The notes beneath the pieces were generated by a model. It was given only the letters and a program-made list of their open reading frames with translations, ran no database searches and was not told the DNA's origin. Below, piece by piece: positions 33,191 through 42,093 of a stretch of 64,000 nucleotides of DNA. The stretch covers positions 7,296 to 71,295 of the forward strand of contig NZ_FNBX01000014.1 of assembly GCF_900102485.1 (NCBI RefSeq), read 5' to 3'. Numbering within the stretch: the first letter of the stretch is position 1; each line of letters starts with the position of its first letter. This stretch comes from Desulfovibrio legallii (GTDB taxonomy: Bacteria > Desulfobacterota > Desulfovibrionia > Desulfovibrionales > Desulfovibrionaceae). A program made the translations under genes and the position numbers.

Positions 33191-34150
33191 TTATTTCAGC
33201 AGCCCGGCTTCCTGCAGCAGTTTCTTGTCGGCCGCTTCCACCGAACGGATATAGGCGGCAGTGGCTTCGCCATCCAGGTATTCCGCCGGCTGGCCGGCTT
33301 TTTTCATATCAGACAGATAATTGGGGTCGCTGCAAATTTTTTTAAAGGTCTCCCGCAAAAAAGCGAGCGCTTCGGGCGAGGTGCCTTTGGGCGCGGCAAA
33401 GATGCGACGGATGTCCGAAACAAGGTTGATGCCCTGCTCTTTCAGGGTCGGCACATCGGGCAGAAAACCATTGCGTTTTTCCGCCGCCACATTCAGGACG
33501 TTAAACTCCTCAATGGAGCGCATCACGTCGTTAATGTTGCCGAAGATAAGGTCCACTTCGCCGCCCAGCAGGGCGGCGTTCTGGTCCGCTGCGCCTTTAT
33601 AGAAAACACGGCTCAGCTTCACATCGGGGAAAAGTTTGCAAAATTCCAGAAACATCAGGTGGTGCCCGCTGAGCGGCCCCACGAGCCCCACTTTAAGTTT
33701 GTTGGGATTTTTTTTGGCGTAGTCGAGAATTGCGGCAAACGATTTGAACTTACTGTCTTTTAAAACGACAACGCACTGAGGATCGTTGACCACCTGGGCG
33801 ATGTACTCAAAGCTCTCGGCGTTGAAGGCGGCGCGTTGCGCCAGGGACTGCAGCACAAGGTGAGGCACGTTGAGGCCGCCGATGGCGTAACCATCGGGTG
33901 CGGACTTGGCTATTTCCGTAAAACCAATAATGCCGCCTGCGCCTGGCTTGTACACAAAGACCCAGGGTTCCTTCACATACTTGTCCCAATACTTCTGCAT
34001 AATGCGGGCCTGCACGTCGCTGGAGCCGCCCGCCGTAAACGCGATGATCATGCTGACAGGTTTTTCCGGATAGGCCGCGGCGGCCGGCAGGGCGGCCAGC
34101 AGCAGCGCCAGGGCCAGGGCAAAGCTGGAAAATGCGGTGTTGGGTTTCAT
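33191..34150 (-). CDS. Tripartite tricarboxylate transporter substrate-binding protein (TctC/Bug family)
   Basis: A 319-residue periplasmic protein with a cleavable signal peptide (FALALALLLAALPAAAAYPE). The mature part begins with the Bug-family pattern YPEKPVSMIIAFTAGGSSDV and continues VYKPGAGGIIGFTEIAKSAPDGY, typical of TTT solute-binding proteins. PDVPTLKEQGI is the conserved C-lobe motif. Ligand specificity cannot be read from sequence. It lies between the SuyB-like gene and tctA; a strong hairpin (34175-34216) separates it from the lyase gene. Confidence 0.92.
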   Translation of the reverse strand: MKPNTAFSSFALALALLLAALPAAAAYPEKPVSMIIAFTAGGSSDVQARIMQKYWDKYVKEPWVFVYKPGAGGIIGFTEIAKSAPDGYAIGGLNVPHLVLQSLAQRAAFNAESFEYIAQVVNDPQCVVVLKDSKFKSFAAILDYAKKNPNKLKVGLVGPLSGHHLMFLEFCKLFPDVKLSRVFYKGAADQNAALLGGEVDLIFGNINDVMRSIEEFNVLNVAAEKRNGFLPDVPTLKEQGINLVSDIRRIFAAPKGTSPEALAFLRETFKKICSDPNYLSDMKKAGQPAEYLDGEATAAYIRSVEAADKKLLQEAGLLK

Positions 34151-34174
34151 CCGTGCCTCCTAAGTAAGGGGGGA

Positions 34175-34216
34175 AGGGTTTTTGGTCAGGGGCCCGCGCC
34201 CCTGACCAAAAACCCT
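34175..34216 (-). other. Perfect 19-bp intercistronic hairpin
   Basis: Arms 34175-34193 and 34198-34216 pair without mismatch around a four-base loop. No T-run follows on the minus strand. It sits between the lyase genes and the transporter genes of the same operon, where such stems usually protect upstream mRNA or reduce readthrough. Confidence 0.8.
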
Positions 34217-34227
34217 GACAAAGCGCT

Positions 34228-35388
34228 CTACGCGCTTTCGTACAGACGGGTCATGATGAACTCACGGTGCCCCAGAGCCTCGGCAGAGGTGTTGCGGCCG
34301 TTGCAGGTGCGGAAGAGCATGTCCAGCAGCTTGTCGCCGGCCTGATCCAGGTTGATCTCGCGGCGCAGAATGCCGGAAACGTCCACGTCAATATGCTCGT
34401 TCATGGTGCGCACGGTGCGCGGGTTGGCGGAGAGCTTGATCACCGGCAGAATGGGGTTGCCGATGATGTTGCCCTGGCCCGTGGGGAAGAAGTGGGCCAC
34501 AAAGCCGGAGGCGGCGCAGAGGGTCACCATCTCGGCGGCGGCGGAAGAGGAATCCATAAACCACAGGCCGGGGCCGGTGGGGGATTCGGCCTTGTCCAGG
34601 CAGCCGATGACCGGAGCCTTGCGGCCGATCTTCTGGATGTTGCCCAGGGCTTTTTCCTCAATGGTGGTCAGGCCGCCCTCAATATTGCCCTTGGTGGGCT
34701 GGGAATCACAGAGGTCGTTGGTCTTGTGGTCGTCCACCACCTTGGCGTAGCGGTCAAAAAAGGCCTTGAACTTAGCACGCACTTCGTCGTTGGCGCAGCG
34801 GGCCATGACCAGATGTTCGCCGCCGGTGATCTCCGTGGTTTCGCCGAACAGGGTGGTGGCCCCGGCTTCCCAGAGTTTGTCAAAGGCGTTGCCCACAGTG
34901 GGGTTGGCCGCAATGCCGGACGTGGTGTCGGATTCGCCGCACTTGGTGGAAACCCACAGCTCGTCCACGCGGCACTCGGTGCGCTGCAGCTCCGTGGCGT
35001 AGTGCACAAATTCCTTGGCCTTGAGCGAAGCGGCGCGGATGGTCTCCAGGTCGCCGTGCTGCTCAATGCCAAAGCCCGCCACAGGCTTGCCGGTTTTGGC
35101 GATGCCGTCAACCACGCGCTGGGTCCACTGGGGCTCAATGCCGATAACCACCACAGCGGCCACGTTGGGGTTGCAGCCCACGCCGATGAGGGTGCGGAAG
35201 TGCAGGTCAAGGTCTTCGCCGAACTGCAGCCGGCCATAGGCGTGGGGCAGGGCCAGGGTGCCCTTCACGTTGTTGCCCACGGCCTCGCAGGAGGCGTTGG
35301 AAAGGTCGTCCAGAGGCAGGATAATGACGTGATTGCGAATGCCTACCCGGCCGTTATCGCGGCGATAGCCCATAAAAGTCTTTTGCAT
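34228..35388 (-). CDS. suyB: UxaA-family lyase large subunit, probable (2R)-sulfolactate sulfo-lyase beta (SuyB-like)
   Basis: A 386-residue protein of the altronate/galactarate dehydratase C-terminal (UxaA) family, here encoded separately from its SAF domain. It starts [20 protein letters not shown]; conserved segments include [34 protein letters not shown] with a metal or Fe-S cysteine, [18 protein letters not shown] and [13 protein letters not shown]. The split small-plus-large arrangement, both sizes, and a neighbouring TTT transporter match SuyAB, which cleaves sulfolactate to pyruvate and sulfite. A sugar-acid dehydratase is the alternative. The start is four bases after the small-subunit stop. 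Confidence 0.65.
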   Translation of the reverse strand: MQKTFMGYRRDNGRVGIRNHVIILPLDDLSNASCEAVGNNVKGTLALPHAYGRLQFGEDLDLHFRTLIGVGCNPNVAAVVVIGIEPQWTQRVVDGIAKTGKPVAGFGIEQHGDLETIRAASLKAKEFVHYATELQRTECRVDELWVSTKCGESDTTSGIAANPTVGNAFDKLWEAGATTLFGETTEITGGEHLVMARCANDEVRAKFKAFFDRYAKVVDDHKTNDLCDSQPTKGNIEGGLTTIEEKALGNIQKIGRKAPVIGCLDKAESPTGPGLWFMDSSSAAAEMVTLCAASGFVAHFFPTGQGNIIGNPILPVIKLSANPRTVRTMNEHIDVDVSGILRREINLDQAGDKLLDMLFRTCNGRNTSAEALGHREFIMTRLYESA

Positions 35389-35392
35389 TGGA

Positions 35393-35677
35393 TTACCACC
35401 TCTTGGTTTTGACATTGTGCACATGCAGGTGTTCGCCGCGCTTGATGGGCTTGACCACCTTGCCGATGTCCGTGCCGTACTTGATGACGGTATCGCCTTC
35501 GGCCAGATCTTTAAGGGCAATCTTGTGCCCGATGGGGATATTGTCGAGGGTCGTCATTTCCACGCTGGAATCGCCGTCCATGATCCAGCCGTTGAGCTTC
35601 TCGCCTTTTTTCACCCCTTCGACCACAACCACGCCGACGCTGTCGCCGGGTTCGTGCACTACAAAATGGGTTACCAT
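35393..35677 (-). CDS. suyA: SAF-domain small subunit of the UxaA-type lyase (SuyA-like)
   Basis: A 94-residue protein with an SAF fold, equal to the N-terminal domain of altronate dehydratase. Its end [20 protein letters not shown] followed by KRW and the segment [20 protein letters not shown] are typical of SuyA/UxaA small domains. The start is decided by the ribosome-binding site: AAGGAG ends six bases before ATG at 35677, so an ATG five codons upstream, which overlaps that site, is unlikely. It is the first gene of the catabolic operon, about 175 nt downstream of a sigma-54 promoter. Confidence 0.68.
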   Translation of the reverse strand: MVTHFVVHEPGDSVGVVVVEGVKKGEKLNGWIMDGDSSVEMTTLDNIPIGHKIALKDLAEGDTVIKYGTDIGKVVKPIKRGEHLHVHNVKTKRW

Positions 35678-35851
35678 GCCGTTCTCCTTCATAGCACTGT
35701 TGGTAATACGCTTTTGTTAAAACAAAGCGGACCTTAGTTTTGTTGCTTGAAAATGTAGAAGCGCAGCTTTATTATATCGTTTATATGCTCCCCCCTTCCA
35801 GGCAATTTAATAGTTTATATTCAGCAAAAACTCCTACTCTGCGCTTTCTAT

Positions 35852-35867
35852 AGCAAGCGGCATGCCA
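35852..35867 (-). promoter_or_regulatory. Sigma-54 (-24/-12) promoter of the catabolic operon
   Basis: The minus strand reads TGGCATGCCGCTTGCT: GG and GC are exactly ten bases apart, and the -24 and -12 elements match the TGGCAC-N5-TTGCW consensus at all but one position. It points at the lyase operon, and the neighbouring divergent gene encodes a sigma-54 activator. Confidence 0.8.
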
Positions 35868-35919
35868 ATACCGGCTTACCCTGAAAACCGGCGAGAGCTC
35901 TACACTTTTTTTCACATTC

Positions 35920-35935
35920 ATGGTTGGTCAACCAA
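35920..35935. promoter_or_regulatory. Candidate activator-binding site (TGGTTG-GT-CAACCA)
   Basis: A palindrome with 6-bp arms about 55-70 bp upstream of the -24 box, the usual distance for an enhancer site of a sigma-54 activator. It also lies just upstream of the activator gene's own -35 box. Confidence 0.5.
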
Positions 35936-35943
35936 TCAACACA

Positions 35944-35971
35944 TTGACTTTTTTGGCAAATTTGTTGAAAT
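35944..35971 (+). promoter_or_regulatory. Candidate promoter of the sigma-54 activator gene
   Basis: TTGACT (35944-35949), 16-nt AT-rich spacer, TGAAAT (35966-35971), about 40 nt before the start codon. A perfect inverted repeat follows directly. Confidence 0.45.
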
Positions 35972-35993
35972 ATGGGCAACGCAACGCCCATAT
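35970..35993. promoter_or_regulatory. Perfect inverted repeat (ATATGGGC-N8-GCCCATAT) before the activator gene
   Basis: 8-bp arms around AACGCAAC, lying at or just after the predicted transcription start and 17 nt before the ATG at 36011. The position suits autorepression or an mRNA hairpin. Confidence 0.6.
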
Positions 35994-36010
35994 CTGGGCA
36001 GGAGACAGCC

Positions 36011-37627
36011 ATGCCCTATCAGGTTACGCCCAATGGTCTCAGCAATCCGTCCCTCACCGTAGGGCAGGTGCTGCACCATCTTTCACGCCTGGTGACGGAA
36101 AAAATGGACCGCAACGCCTTCTTCCGGATCCTGGCCAAACAGCTTCGTGTTTTATTTCACTATGACCGCTTCTGCATCAACCTTTATGACGCCGAGCGCG
36201 AGTTTCTGAATCTTTTTACCGCCGCCGACGGCACGGTGGTGGAATCTCTCTCCAACACCCGCATTGCCAGCAACACCGTGGCGGGCCTGGCCATCGCCTC
36301 GCGCAAGCCCGTGGTCATCAACGACCTGGCCTCGCAGGATTTCGGCATGGCGCCCCTTTCCCTGGCCACGGTGGGCCTCAACGCCACTATTGCCCTGCCC
36401 CTGATCATCAACCGCGAAGTCATCGGCACCCTGCACGTCTCCTTTGCCCGCCAGCCGGAAAACGTGGTGGAGATCCTCAACTTTCTGCTGGAGCTGAGCC
36501 CGGTGCTCACCACCTTTCTCTTTGCCGTGCTGGCCGAGGAACGTGCGGCCAACGCCCGCGCCGCGCAGACGCCGCAGCTTGAGGCCGGCGAAAGCGAGGC
36601 CGACAAATCCGGCCTGGAAAGCCGCCTGCTGGAAACCCCGGACATGGTTCGCATTATGGGCACGGCGCGCAAGGTGGCCAAACTGCACATCCCCGTGCTC
36701 ATTACCGGCGAAACGGGCACGGGCAAGAGCATGCTGGCCCGCTGGCTGCACCGCCACAGCCCGCGCCGCGCCCACAGCTTCGTCAAGGTCAACTGTCCAT
36801 CCCTGGCCCCCACTCTGTTTGAAAGCGAGATGTTCGGCTATGCCAAGGGGGCCTTTACCGGGGCCACCGCTAAACGCACAGGCCGCATAGAAATAGCCCA
36901 GCACGGCACCCTCTTTCTGGATGAAATCGGGGATCTGGTCCCGGAGATGCAAAGCAAGCTCCTGCAGGTGCTGGAGGAAAATTCTTTTGAACGGGTGGGC
37001 GAGGCCACGCCTATAGGGGTGGATATCCGCGTGCTTTCAGCCACCAATGTGAACCTGGCCGAAGCCATGACTGAGGGCAGGCTGCGCCGCGACCTTTACT
37101 ACCGTCTCGGCTCTGTGGTGCTGCACATGCCTGCTCTGCGGGAGCGCAAGGCCGATATCCCCATGTTTGTGGACCACTTCCTCCGACAGTTCGCCACGGA
37201 ATACGAGCTGCGGCCGCCCCGGCTGCCCCGCAGCGCGGTCCAGGCCCTTTACGAACACGCCTGGCCCGGCAATATCCGCGAGCTGCGCAACGTGGTGAGC
37301 CGCATCCTGCTCCACTCCCTGGATGCGGCCGTAACGGACGCCTTCGTGCGCGAAACCCTGCACCTCTGGGTGGCCGCCGATGGTTCCGCAGCCCAGGCCG
37401 TTGCGGAAAGCCCTGCGGCTCCGGTTCGCGCCGCGCCGCAACCGGCCGCCGCGCCCCCGGCCGCGCTGCCCACGCTGGAGGAAAATGAACGCGCCCACAT
37501 TTGCCGCGCCCTGGCGCTCACGGGCGGCAAAGTCTCCGGGTCGCGCGGGGCGGCGGCCCTGCTGGGCGTGCCGCGCAGCACCCTGCAGCACCGCATGCGC
37601 AAGCTGGGCATCACGGAAACGCCCTGA
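36011..37627 (+). CDS. Sigma-54-dependent transcriptional activator with GAF domain
   Basis: A 538-residue NtrC-type regulator. An N-terminal GAF sensor (~20-170) comes first, then an AAA+ domain with Walker A GETGTGKS (233-240), the sigma-54-contacting GAFTGA (280-285) and Walker B LFLDEIGDL (301-309). A Pro/Ala-rich linker leads to a C-terminal Fis-type helix-turn-helix (GKVSGSRGAAALLGVPRSTL). No receiver domain is present, so it should sense a small molecule directly, as NorR and FhlA relatives do. ATG at 36011 has a GGAG site six bases upstream. It is divergent to the lyase-transporter operon and is its likely activator. Confidence 0.92.
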   Translation: MPYQVTPNGLSNPSLTVGQVLHHLSRLVTEKMDRNAFFRILAKQLRVLFHYDRFCINLYDAEREFLNLFTAADGTVVESLSNTRIASNTVAGLAIASRKPVVINDLASQDFGMAPLSLATVGLNATIALPLIINREVIGTLHVSFARQPENVVEILNFLLELSPVLTTFLFAVLAEERAANARAAQTPQLEAGESEADKSGLESRLLETPDMVRIMGTARKVAKLHIPVLITGETGTGKSMLARWLHRHSPRRAHSFVKVNCPSLAPTLFESEMFGYAKGAFTGATAKRTGRIEIAQHGTLFLDEIGDLVPEMQSKLLQVLEENSFERVGEATPIGVDIRVLSATNVNLAEAMTEGRLRRDLYYRLGSVVLHMPALRERKADIPMFVDHFLRQFATEYELRPPRLPRSAVQALYEHAWPGNIRELRNVVSRILLHSLDAAVTDAFVRETLHLWVAADGSAAQAVAESPAAPVRAAPQPAAAPPAALPTLEENERAHICRALALTGGKVSGSRGAAALLGVPRSTLQHRMRKLGITETP

Positions 37628-37630
37628 ACA

Positions 37631-37669
37631 CTGCCGGGCGGTCAGGCCGCCGGCCTGATGGCCGGGCAG
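37631..37669 (+). terminator. Hairpin after the sigma-54 activator gene
   Basis: A long imperfect stem (CTGCCGGGC...GCCGGGCAG) with a perfect inner TCAGGCC-GCC-GGCCTGA begins just after the stop codon. No T-run follows, so termination is likely but not certain. Confidence 0.4.
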
Positions 37670-37800
37670 CGCCGTCACGCCCCGCACCCGCGCATTTTCG
37701 TTCCAGCCGGGGCGGGCCCGCGCGTACGGCTTGAATTTCGCGGGCAGTGGGCATATCATGCCCTCTTGCGTAACAGAAATCAGCGCTTTTCGGAGTCCGC

Positions 37801-39723
37801 ATGCTTGAGTATATCCGTTCCAATGCCCAGTCCTTCGGCGTCAAACTGGTGTTCGGCGTCATCATCCTCGTGTTCGTGTTCTGGGGCGTGGGCAGCTTCA
37901 GCGACAAAGGCGGCCGCAATCTGGCAGCCACGGTCAACGGGGAGCCCATCACGGCGCGGGATTTTGAGATGGCTTACCGCAACGCGGAGGAATCCCTGCT
38001 GCGCAACAATCCCGGCCTCACCCGCGAGCAGCTCAAGGCGCAACAGCTGGGGCGTCAGGTGCTGCGCGACCTGGTGGCCCAGAGCCTGCTGCGGCAGGAG
38101 GCCGCCCGCATGGGCATCAGCGTGAGCCCTCTGGAGCTGCGCCTGGCCGTGGGCAAAATCAAAGCCTTCCAGAACAGCAAGGGCGAATTCGACCCGGCGG
38201 CCTACAAGCGCGTGCTGCAGGCCCAGCGCCTCAGCCCCGCCGACTTTGAGCAGGAAACCAGCGCGGACCTTTTGCGGCAAAAGGTGTTCGCCCTGGTTAC
38301 GGCCGGCGCGTGGGCGGACCCCGCCGAGGCGCAGAACCGGTATAATTTTTTGCGGGAAAAACGCACGGTGGACTACATCTTCTTGCCCGCCGCCTCCTAT
38401 AAAGACAGCGTCAAGCCCGCTGAGGCCCAGGCGCAGGCCTATTACGACGCCCACAAGGCCGCCTTCGCCGTTCCGGCCAAAGTCAAAGTGGCCTACATCT
38501 CCGTGCGGCCCCAGGACCTGATCAGGCCCGAAAGCATCGACGAAGCCGCGGCCCGGAAGTGGTACGAGGCCAATGCCGCCCGTTTTACGGAAGAGGAGCA
38601 GGTCAAGGCCGCCCACATTCTGGTGCCCCTGGCCGAAGATGCCCCGGAGGCCGACGTGCACAAGGCGCAGGAAACCGCGGCCGCCATTGAAAAGGAACTG
38701 GCCACGGGCAAAAATTTCGCCGCCGTGGCCGACGCCCACAACGGCCCCAACGCCGCCGGTCCTGGCGGGGAGCTGGGCTGGCTCAAACGCGGCGCAACGG
38801 TCAAACCCTTTGAAGACGCGGCCTTTGCCCTGGCCCCCGGCCAGGTTTCCAAGCCCGTGCGCAGCCCCTTCGGCCTGCACATCATCAAGGTGGAGGCAAA
38901 GAAGCCCGGCGGCGTCACGCCCTTTGAAAAAGCCCTGCCCGACGTGCGCGCCTCCATGGCCGCCGAACAGGGCGCGGACAAGCTCCACGACGTGCTGGAC
39001 AGCCTGATTGAAGACAACATCCTGGGCAAGCCCCTGAAGGCCAGCGCCCAGCGCTTCGGCCTTACGGCCGCCGTTACGGACCTGGCCTCCGCGGCGGAAC
39101 TGGAAAAAACCCTGGGCGTCAAGGCCGAGGCGGCCCGAACCCTTGTGAACACCCCGGCGAACGCGCCGCTGGACACGGCCCTGGAAGCCGGCGACGCCTA
39201 TGTGGTGGCCAGGGTGCTGGAGGCCGAGCCCGCCGCCACGGAATCCTTCGCCAAGGTCAAGGACAGGATTTTCGCCGCCCTCACGGAGGAGCAGGCCCTG
39301 GCCGCCGCCCTGGCCGCCGCGGCGGAGCGCCGCAAGGAACTGCAGGACGGCCCCCTCAACCCCGCCCTCAAGCAGGGGCTTGGCGTGCGCACCCCGGCCC
39401 CTCTGGAGCGCGGTGGCGCGCTGGAAGGCTTTGCGCCGGATCCGGCCCTGGCCGCGGCCGCGTTCAACGCCCCCGTAGGCGCGTGGCTGCCTACGGCCTT
39501 TGCCGTGCAGAGCCTCAAGGACGGCAAAGGCGCGCTGCTGGCCCACGTCAGCGCTGTGCTGCCGCCGGACGCCAAGGAGTGGGAAACGGTCAAGGACATC
39601 ATGCAGAGCGCCGTAACCCGCGAGCGGGCCGAGGGCCTGTTTGAAATCTTTATGCAACGCCTTCTGGTGGACGCCAAAATAGAAGTGAACAACCCCGACC
39701 TGGTGGACAGAAAGAACATGTGA
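37801..39723 (+). CDS. ppiD: PpiD-like periplasmic peptidyl-prolyl isomerase (SurA N-terminal domain)
   Basis: A 640-residue inner-membrane-anchored chaperone. It has a short cytoplasmic N-terminus (MLEYIRSNAQSFGVKLVFG), one membrane helix (~13-33), a SurA_N-type helical domain (TVNGEPITARDFEMAYRNAE...) and a parvulin rotamase domain (~270-370; VKAAHILVPLAED, GGELGWLKRG, PFGLHIIKVE). A second helical half follows. PpiD assists folding of outer-membrane and secreted proteins at the SecYEG exit. Length matches E. coli PpiD. The gene is followed by a clear terminator and then glmS. Confidence 0.92.
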   Translation: MLEYIRSNAQSFGVKLVFGVIILVFVFWGVGSFSDKGGRNLAATVNGEPITARDFEMAYRNAEESLLRNNPGLTREQLKAQQLGRQVLRDLVAQSLLRQEAARMGISVSPLELRLAVGKIKAFQNSKGEFDPAAYKRVLQAQRLSPADFEQETSADLLRQKVFALVTAGAWADPAEAQNRYNFLREKRTVDYIFLPAASYKDSVKPAEAQAQAYYDAHKAAFAVPAKVKVAYISVRPQDLIRPESIDEAAARKWYEANAARFTEEEQVKAAHILVPLAEDAPEADVHKAQETAAAIEKELATGKNFAAVADAHNGPNAAGPGGELGWLKRGATVKPFEDAAFALAPGQVSKPVRSPFGLHIIKVEAKKPGGVTPFEKALPDVRASMAAEQGADKLHDVLDSLIEDNILGKPLKASAQRFGLTAAVTDLASAAELEKTLGVKAEAARTLVNTPANAPLDTALEAGDAYVVARVLEAEPAATESFAKVKDRIFAALTEEQALAAALAAAAERRKELQDGPLNPALKQGLGVRTPAPLERGGALEGFAPDPALAAAAFNAPVGAWLPTAFAVQSLKDGKGALLAHVSAVLPPDAKEWETVKDIMQSAVTRERAEGLFEIFMQRLLVDAKIEVNNPDLVDRKNM

Positions 39724-39727
39724 CCAC

Positions 39728-39757
39728 AGGGCCGGGCTTTGCCCGGCCCTTTCCCTT
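39728..39757 (+). terminator. Intrinsic terminator after ppiD
   Basis: AGGGCCGGGC-TTT-GCCCGGCCCT: a perfect 10-bp G/C stem with a three-base loop, four bases after the ppiD stop, followed by TTCCCTT. Confidence 0.8.
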
Positions 39758-39842
39758 ATATTCCCTGCGGAAGGATTCCCTTCCCTCCCCCCCGAAAAAT
39801 ATGCTCCGGCTCAACCGGAATGGACTTCAAGGAGATACGGCC

Positions 39843-41672
39843 ATGTGCGGCATTATCGGCTATGCGGGCCACCGGCCCGCCGTTCCCGTTGTGGTGGAAG
39901 GTCTGCGGCGGCTGGAATACCGCGGCTATGACTCCGCAGGCGTGGCTTTTATGCGCCAGGGCGCGCTGGCGGTGGTGCGGGCCACGGGCAAGCTGGCCGC
40001 ACTGGAAGAAAAACTGGCCCACGAGGAAGGCGTGGCCACGCCCACCTGCGCCATGGGCCACACCCGCTGGGCCACCCACGGCGTGCCCGCGGAGCGCAAC
40101 GCCCATCCCCACCGCTCCAACGACGGGGCCCTTGCCCTGGTGCACAACGGCATCATTGAAAATTATCAGGAAATCAAGGCCGCCCTCGCGGCCAAGGGCT
40201 ATACCTTCAGCTCGGAGACGGATACCGAGGTGCTGGTCAACCTCATCGCCGAGCGCCGCAAGACCGAGCCGGACCTGCTGCACGCCTTTGCCGCGGCCCT
40301 GCGCGAGGCCCACGGGGCTTACGCCGTGTGCCTCATGAGCCGAGAAGAGCCCGGCGTCGTCTACGCCGCGCGCCTGTCCGCGCCGCTCATCTTCGGCCTG
40401 GGCACGGGCGAACACTTTGTGGCTTCGGACATCCCGGCCTTTCTGCCCTACACCCGGCAGGTGGTCTTTCTGGAGGACGGCGAGCTGGTGCGGGCCACAG
40501 CCTCAGACTACGCCATCCTCAAGCTGGCGGACCTGCGCCCGGTGCAGCATGAGGTCCAGACCATCCAGTGGGACATGCAGGCCGCGCAGAAGGGCGGCTA
40601 TCGCCACTTTATGCTTAAGGAAATTTTTGAGCAGCCCCGCGTGATCACCGACGGCCTTACCGGCCGGGCAACAGCAGACCACAGCGCCGTGCGCCTGGAG
40701 GAGCTGGACCCCCTGCCCCTGCCGCGCCGCCTGCACATCGTGGCCTGCGGCACCTCCTACCACTCCGGGCTCTGGGCGCGGCACCTGCTGGAACCCTGGG
40801 CCGGGGTGCCCGTGCAGGTGGAAATCGCCTCGGAATTTCGCTACCGCGAAAGCCTGATCCTGGATAAGGACGATATGGTGCTGGTCATCAGCCAGAGCGG
40901 CGAAACCGCGGATACCCTGGCCGCCCTGCGCCGCGCGCGGGACTGCGGGGCCACTGTGCTGGGGCTTTGCAACGTGGTGGGGTCCTCCATCGCGCGGGAG
41001 GCCTCGGCCGTGCTCTACACCCAGGCCGGGCCGGAGATCAGCGTGGCCTCCACCAAGGCCATGTGCAGCCAGATGCTCATGCTGGCCCTTATGGCCCTCT
41101 ACTGGGGCCAGCGCCGCCAGATCCTGCCGGAGGCCCAGCGCCGGGATCTGCTGCGTCAGCTGGAAAACCTGCCCGCCCTGCTGGACGACGCCCTGCCCGC
41201 CATGCACGCCACAGCGCGCGAGCTGGCCCGCAAGTACGCCCAGGCGCGCAACTTCTTTTATCTGGGGCGGGGCCACTGCTATCCCCTGGCTCTGGAAGGG
41301 GCGCTCAAGCTCAAGGAGCTCTCCTACATCCACGCCGAAGGGTACGCCGCCGGCGAAATGAAGCACGGCCCCATTGCCCTTATCGACCCCAGCTTCCCCA
41401 CCTTTGCCCTGGCCCTGAACGACGGGCTGCTGCCCAAAGTAGTTTCCAACATGGTGGAAGTGCAGGCCCGGCAGGGCAAGGTCATTGCCCTGACCAACCC
41501 CGGCGTGGAGCTGGAGGCTGAGGACGTCTGGCGCATTCCGGCCCTGCCCGCGCCCCTGGCCGGGTTTGTGGCCCTGCCCGCGCTGCAGCTCTTCAGCTAC
41601 GAAATGGCCGATTACCTGGGCAAGGATGTGGACCAACCCCGAAATCTGGCCAAGAGCGTCACCGTGGAGTAG
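39843..41672 (+). CDS. glmS: Glutamine--fructose-6-phosphate aminotransferase (isomerizing)
   Basis: A 609-residue GlmS making glucosamine-6-phosphate for the cell wall and lipid A. Cys2 of MCGIIGYAGHRPA is the N-terminal nucleophile of the glutaminase domain (EYRGYDSAG, GHTRWATHG). Two SIS sugar-isomerase domains follow (CGTSYHSGLWARHLLE; LGRGHCYPLALEGALKLKEL), ending in the conserved LAKSVTVE. ATG at 39843 has an AAGGAGA site nine bases upstream. There is no sign of a glmS ribozyme in the 119-nt leader. Confidence 0.98.
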   Translation: MCGIIGYAGHRPAVPVVVEGLRRLEYRGYDSAGVAFMRQGALAVVRATGKLAALEEKLAHEEGVATPTCAMGHTRWATHGVPAERNAHPHRSNDGALALVHNGIIENYQEIKAALAAKGYTFSSETDTEVLVNLIAERRKTEPDLLHAFAAALREAHGAYAVCLMSREEPGVVYAARLSAPLIFGLGTGEHFVASDIPAFLPYTRQVVFLEDGELVRATASDYAILKLADLRPVQHEVQTIQWDMQAAQKGGYRHFMLKEIFEQPRVITDGLTGRATADHSAVRLEELDPLPLPRRLHIVACGTSYHSGLWARHLLEPWAGVPVQVEIASEFRYRESLILDKDDMVLVISQSGETADTLAALRRARDCGATVLGLCNVVGSSIAREASAVLYTQAGPEISVASTKAMCSQMLMLALMALYWGQRRQILPEAQRRDLLRQLENLPALLDDALPAMHATARELARKYAQARNFFYLGRGHCYPLALEGALKLKELSYIHAEGYAAGEMKHGPIALIDPSFPTFALALNDGLLPKVVSNMVEVQARQGKVIALTNPGVELEAEDVWRIPALPAPLAGFVALPALQLFSYEMADYLGKDVDQPRNLAKSVTVE

Positions 41673-41691
41673 CCCGCGCCGCGCGCCGGAT

Positions 41692-41739
41692 GCAAAAACG
41701 CCTTTCCCCTGGCACAGGGGAAAGGCGTTTTGCTTTTTT
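41692..41739. terminator. Bidirectional terminator between glmS and tRNA-Arg
   Basis: A perfect 17-bp stem (AAAACGCCTTTCCCCTG / CAGGGGAAAGGCGTTTT) with a GCA loop. T-runs flank it on both strands, so it can end glmS on the plus strand and the tRNA-Arg transcript on the minus strand. Confidence 0.9.
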
Positions 41740-41741
41740 GC

Positions 41742-41818
<77 letters not shown>

Positions 41819-41968
41819 GCGATATGTGTTGTTATGCTCTGCGTGCCCGGCTGTCAAGGGCGGCGGGCGGCCATTTTCGGCCCTGCCGCCAAAAGGGACG
41901 AGGACGCGCAGCGGGAATGCGCGCGCCCTTGTCCTTGGCTGCAGAGCCATTTTTTCGGCGGGCCGCTA

Positions 41969-42025
41969 TGCCCCGGTCCTTGGTGTAGCCCCCTGAAAGC
42001 CCCTGCCCCGGTCTTTGGTGTAGAC
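41969..42025. repeat. Direct repeat between two tRNA genes
   Basis: Two ~22-bp near-identical units (TGCCCCGGTC-C/T-TTGGTGTAG) at 41969 and 42004, period 35 bp, in the ~275-nt spacer between tRNA-Arg and tRNA-His. Nothing else recognisable is in that spacer. Confidence 0.6.
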
Positions 42026-42093
42026 CCCCAAAATGCCGACGCCCGCGCTGCACTGGGCAGGACGGGCGTCGCAAAACACAGGGAGAAATTTGC

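Noticed and set aside
39758-39842. glmS ribozyme
   Set aside because: The leader is too short and lacks the conserved core; the ribozyme is mostly a Firmicutes feature.
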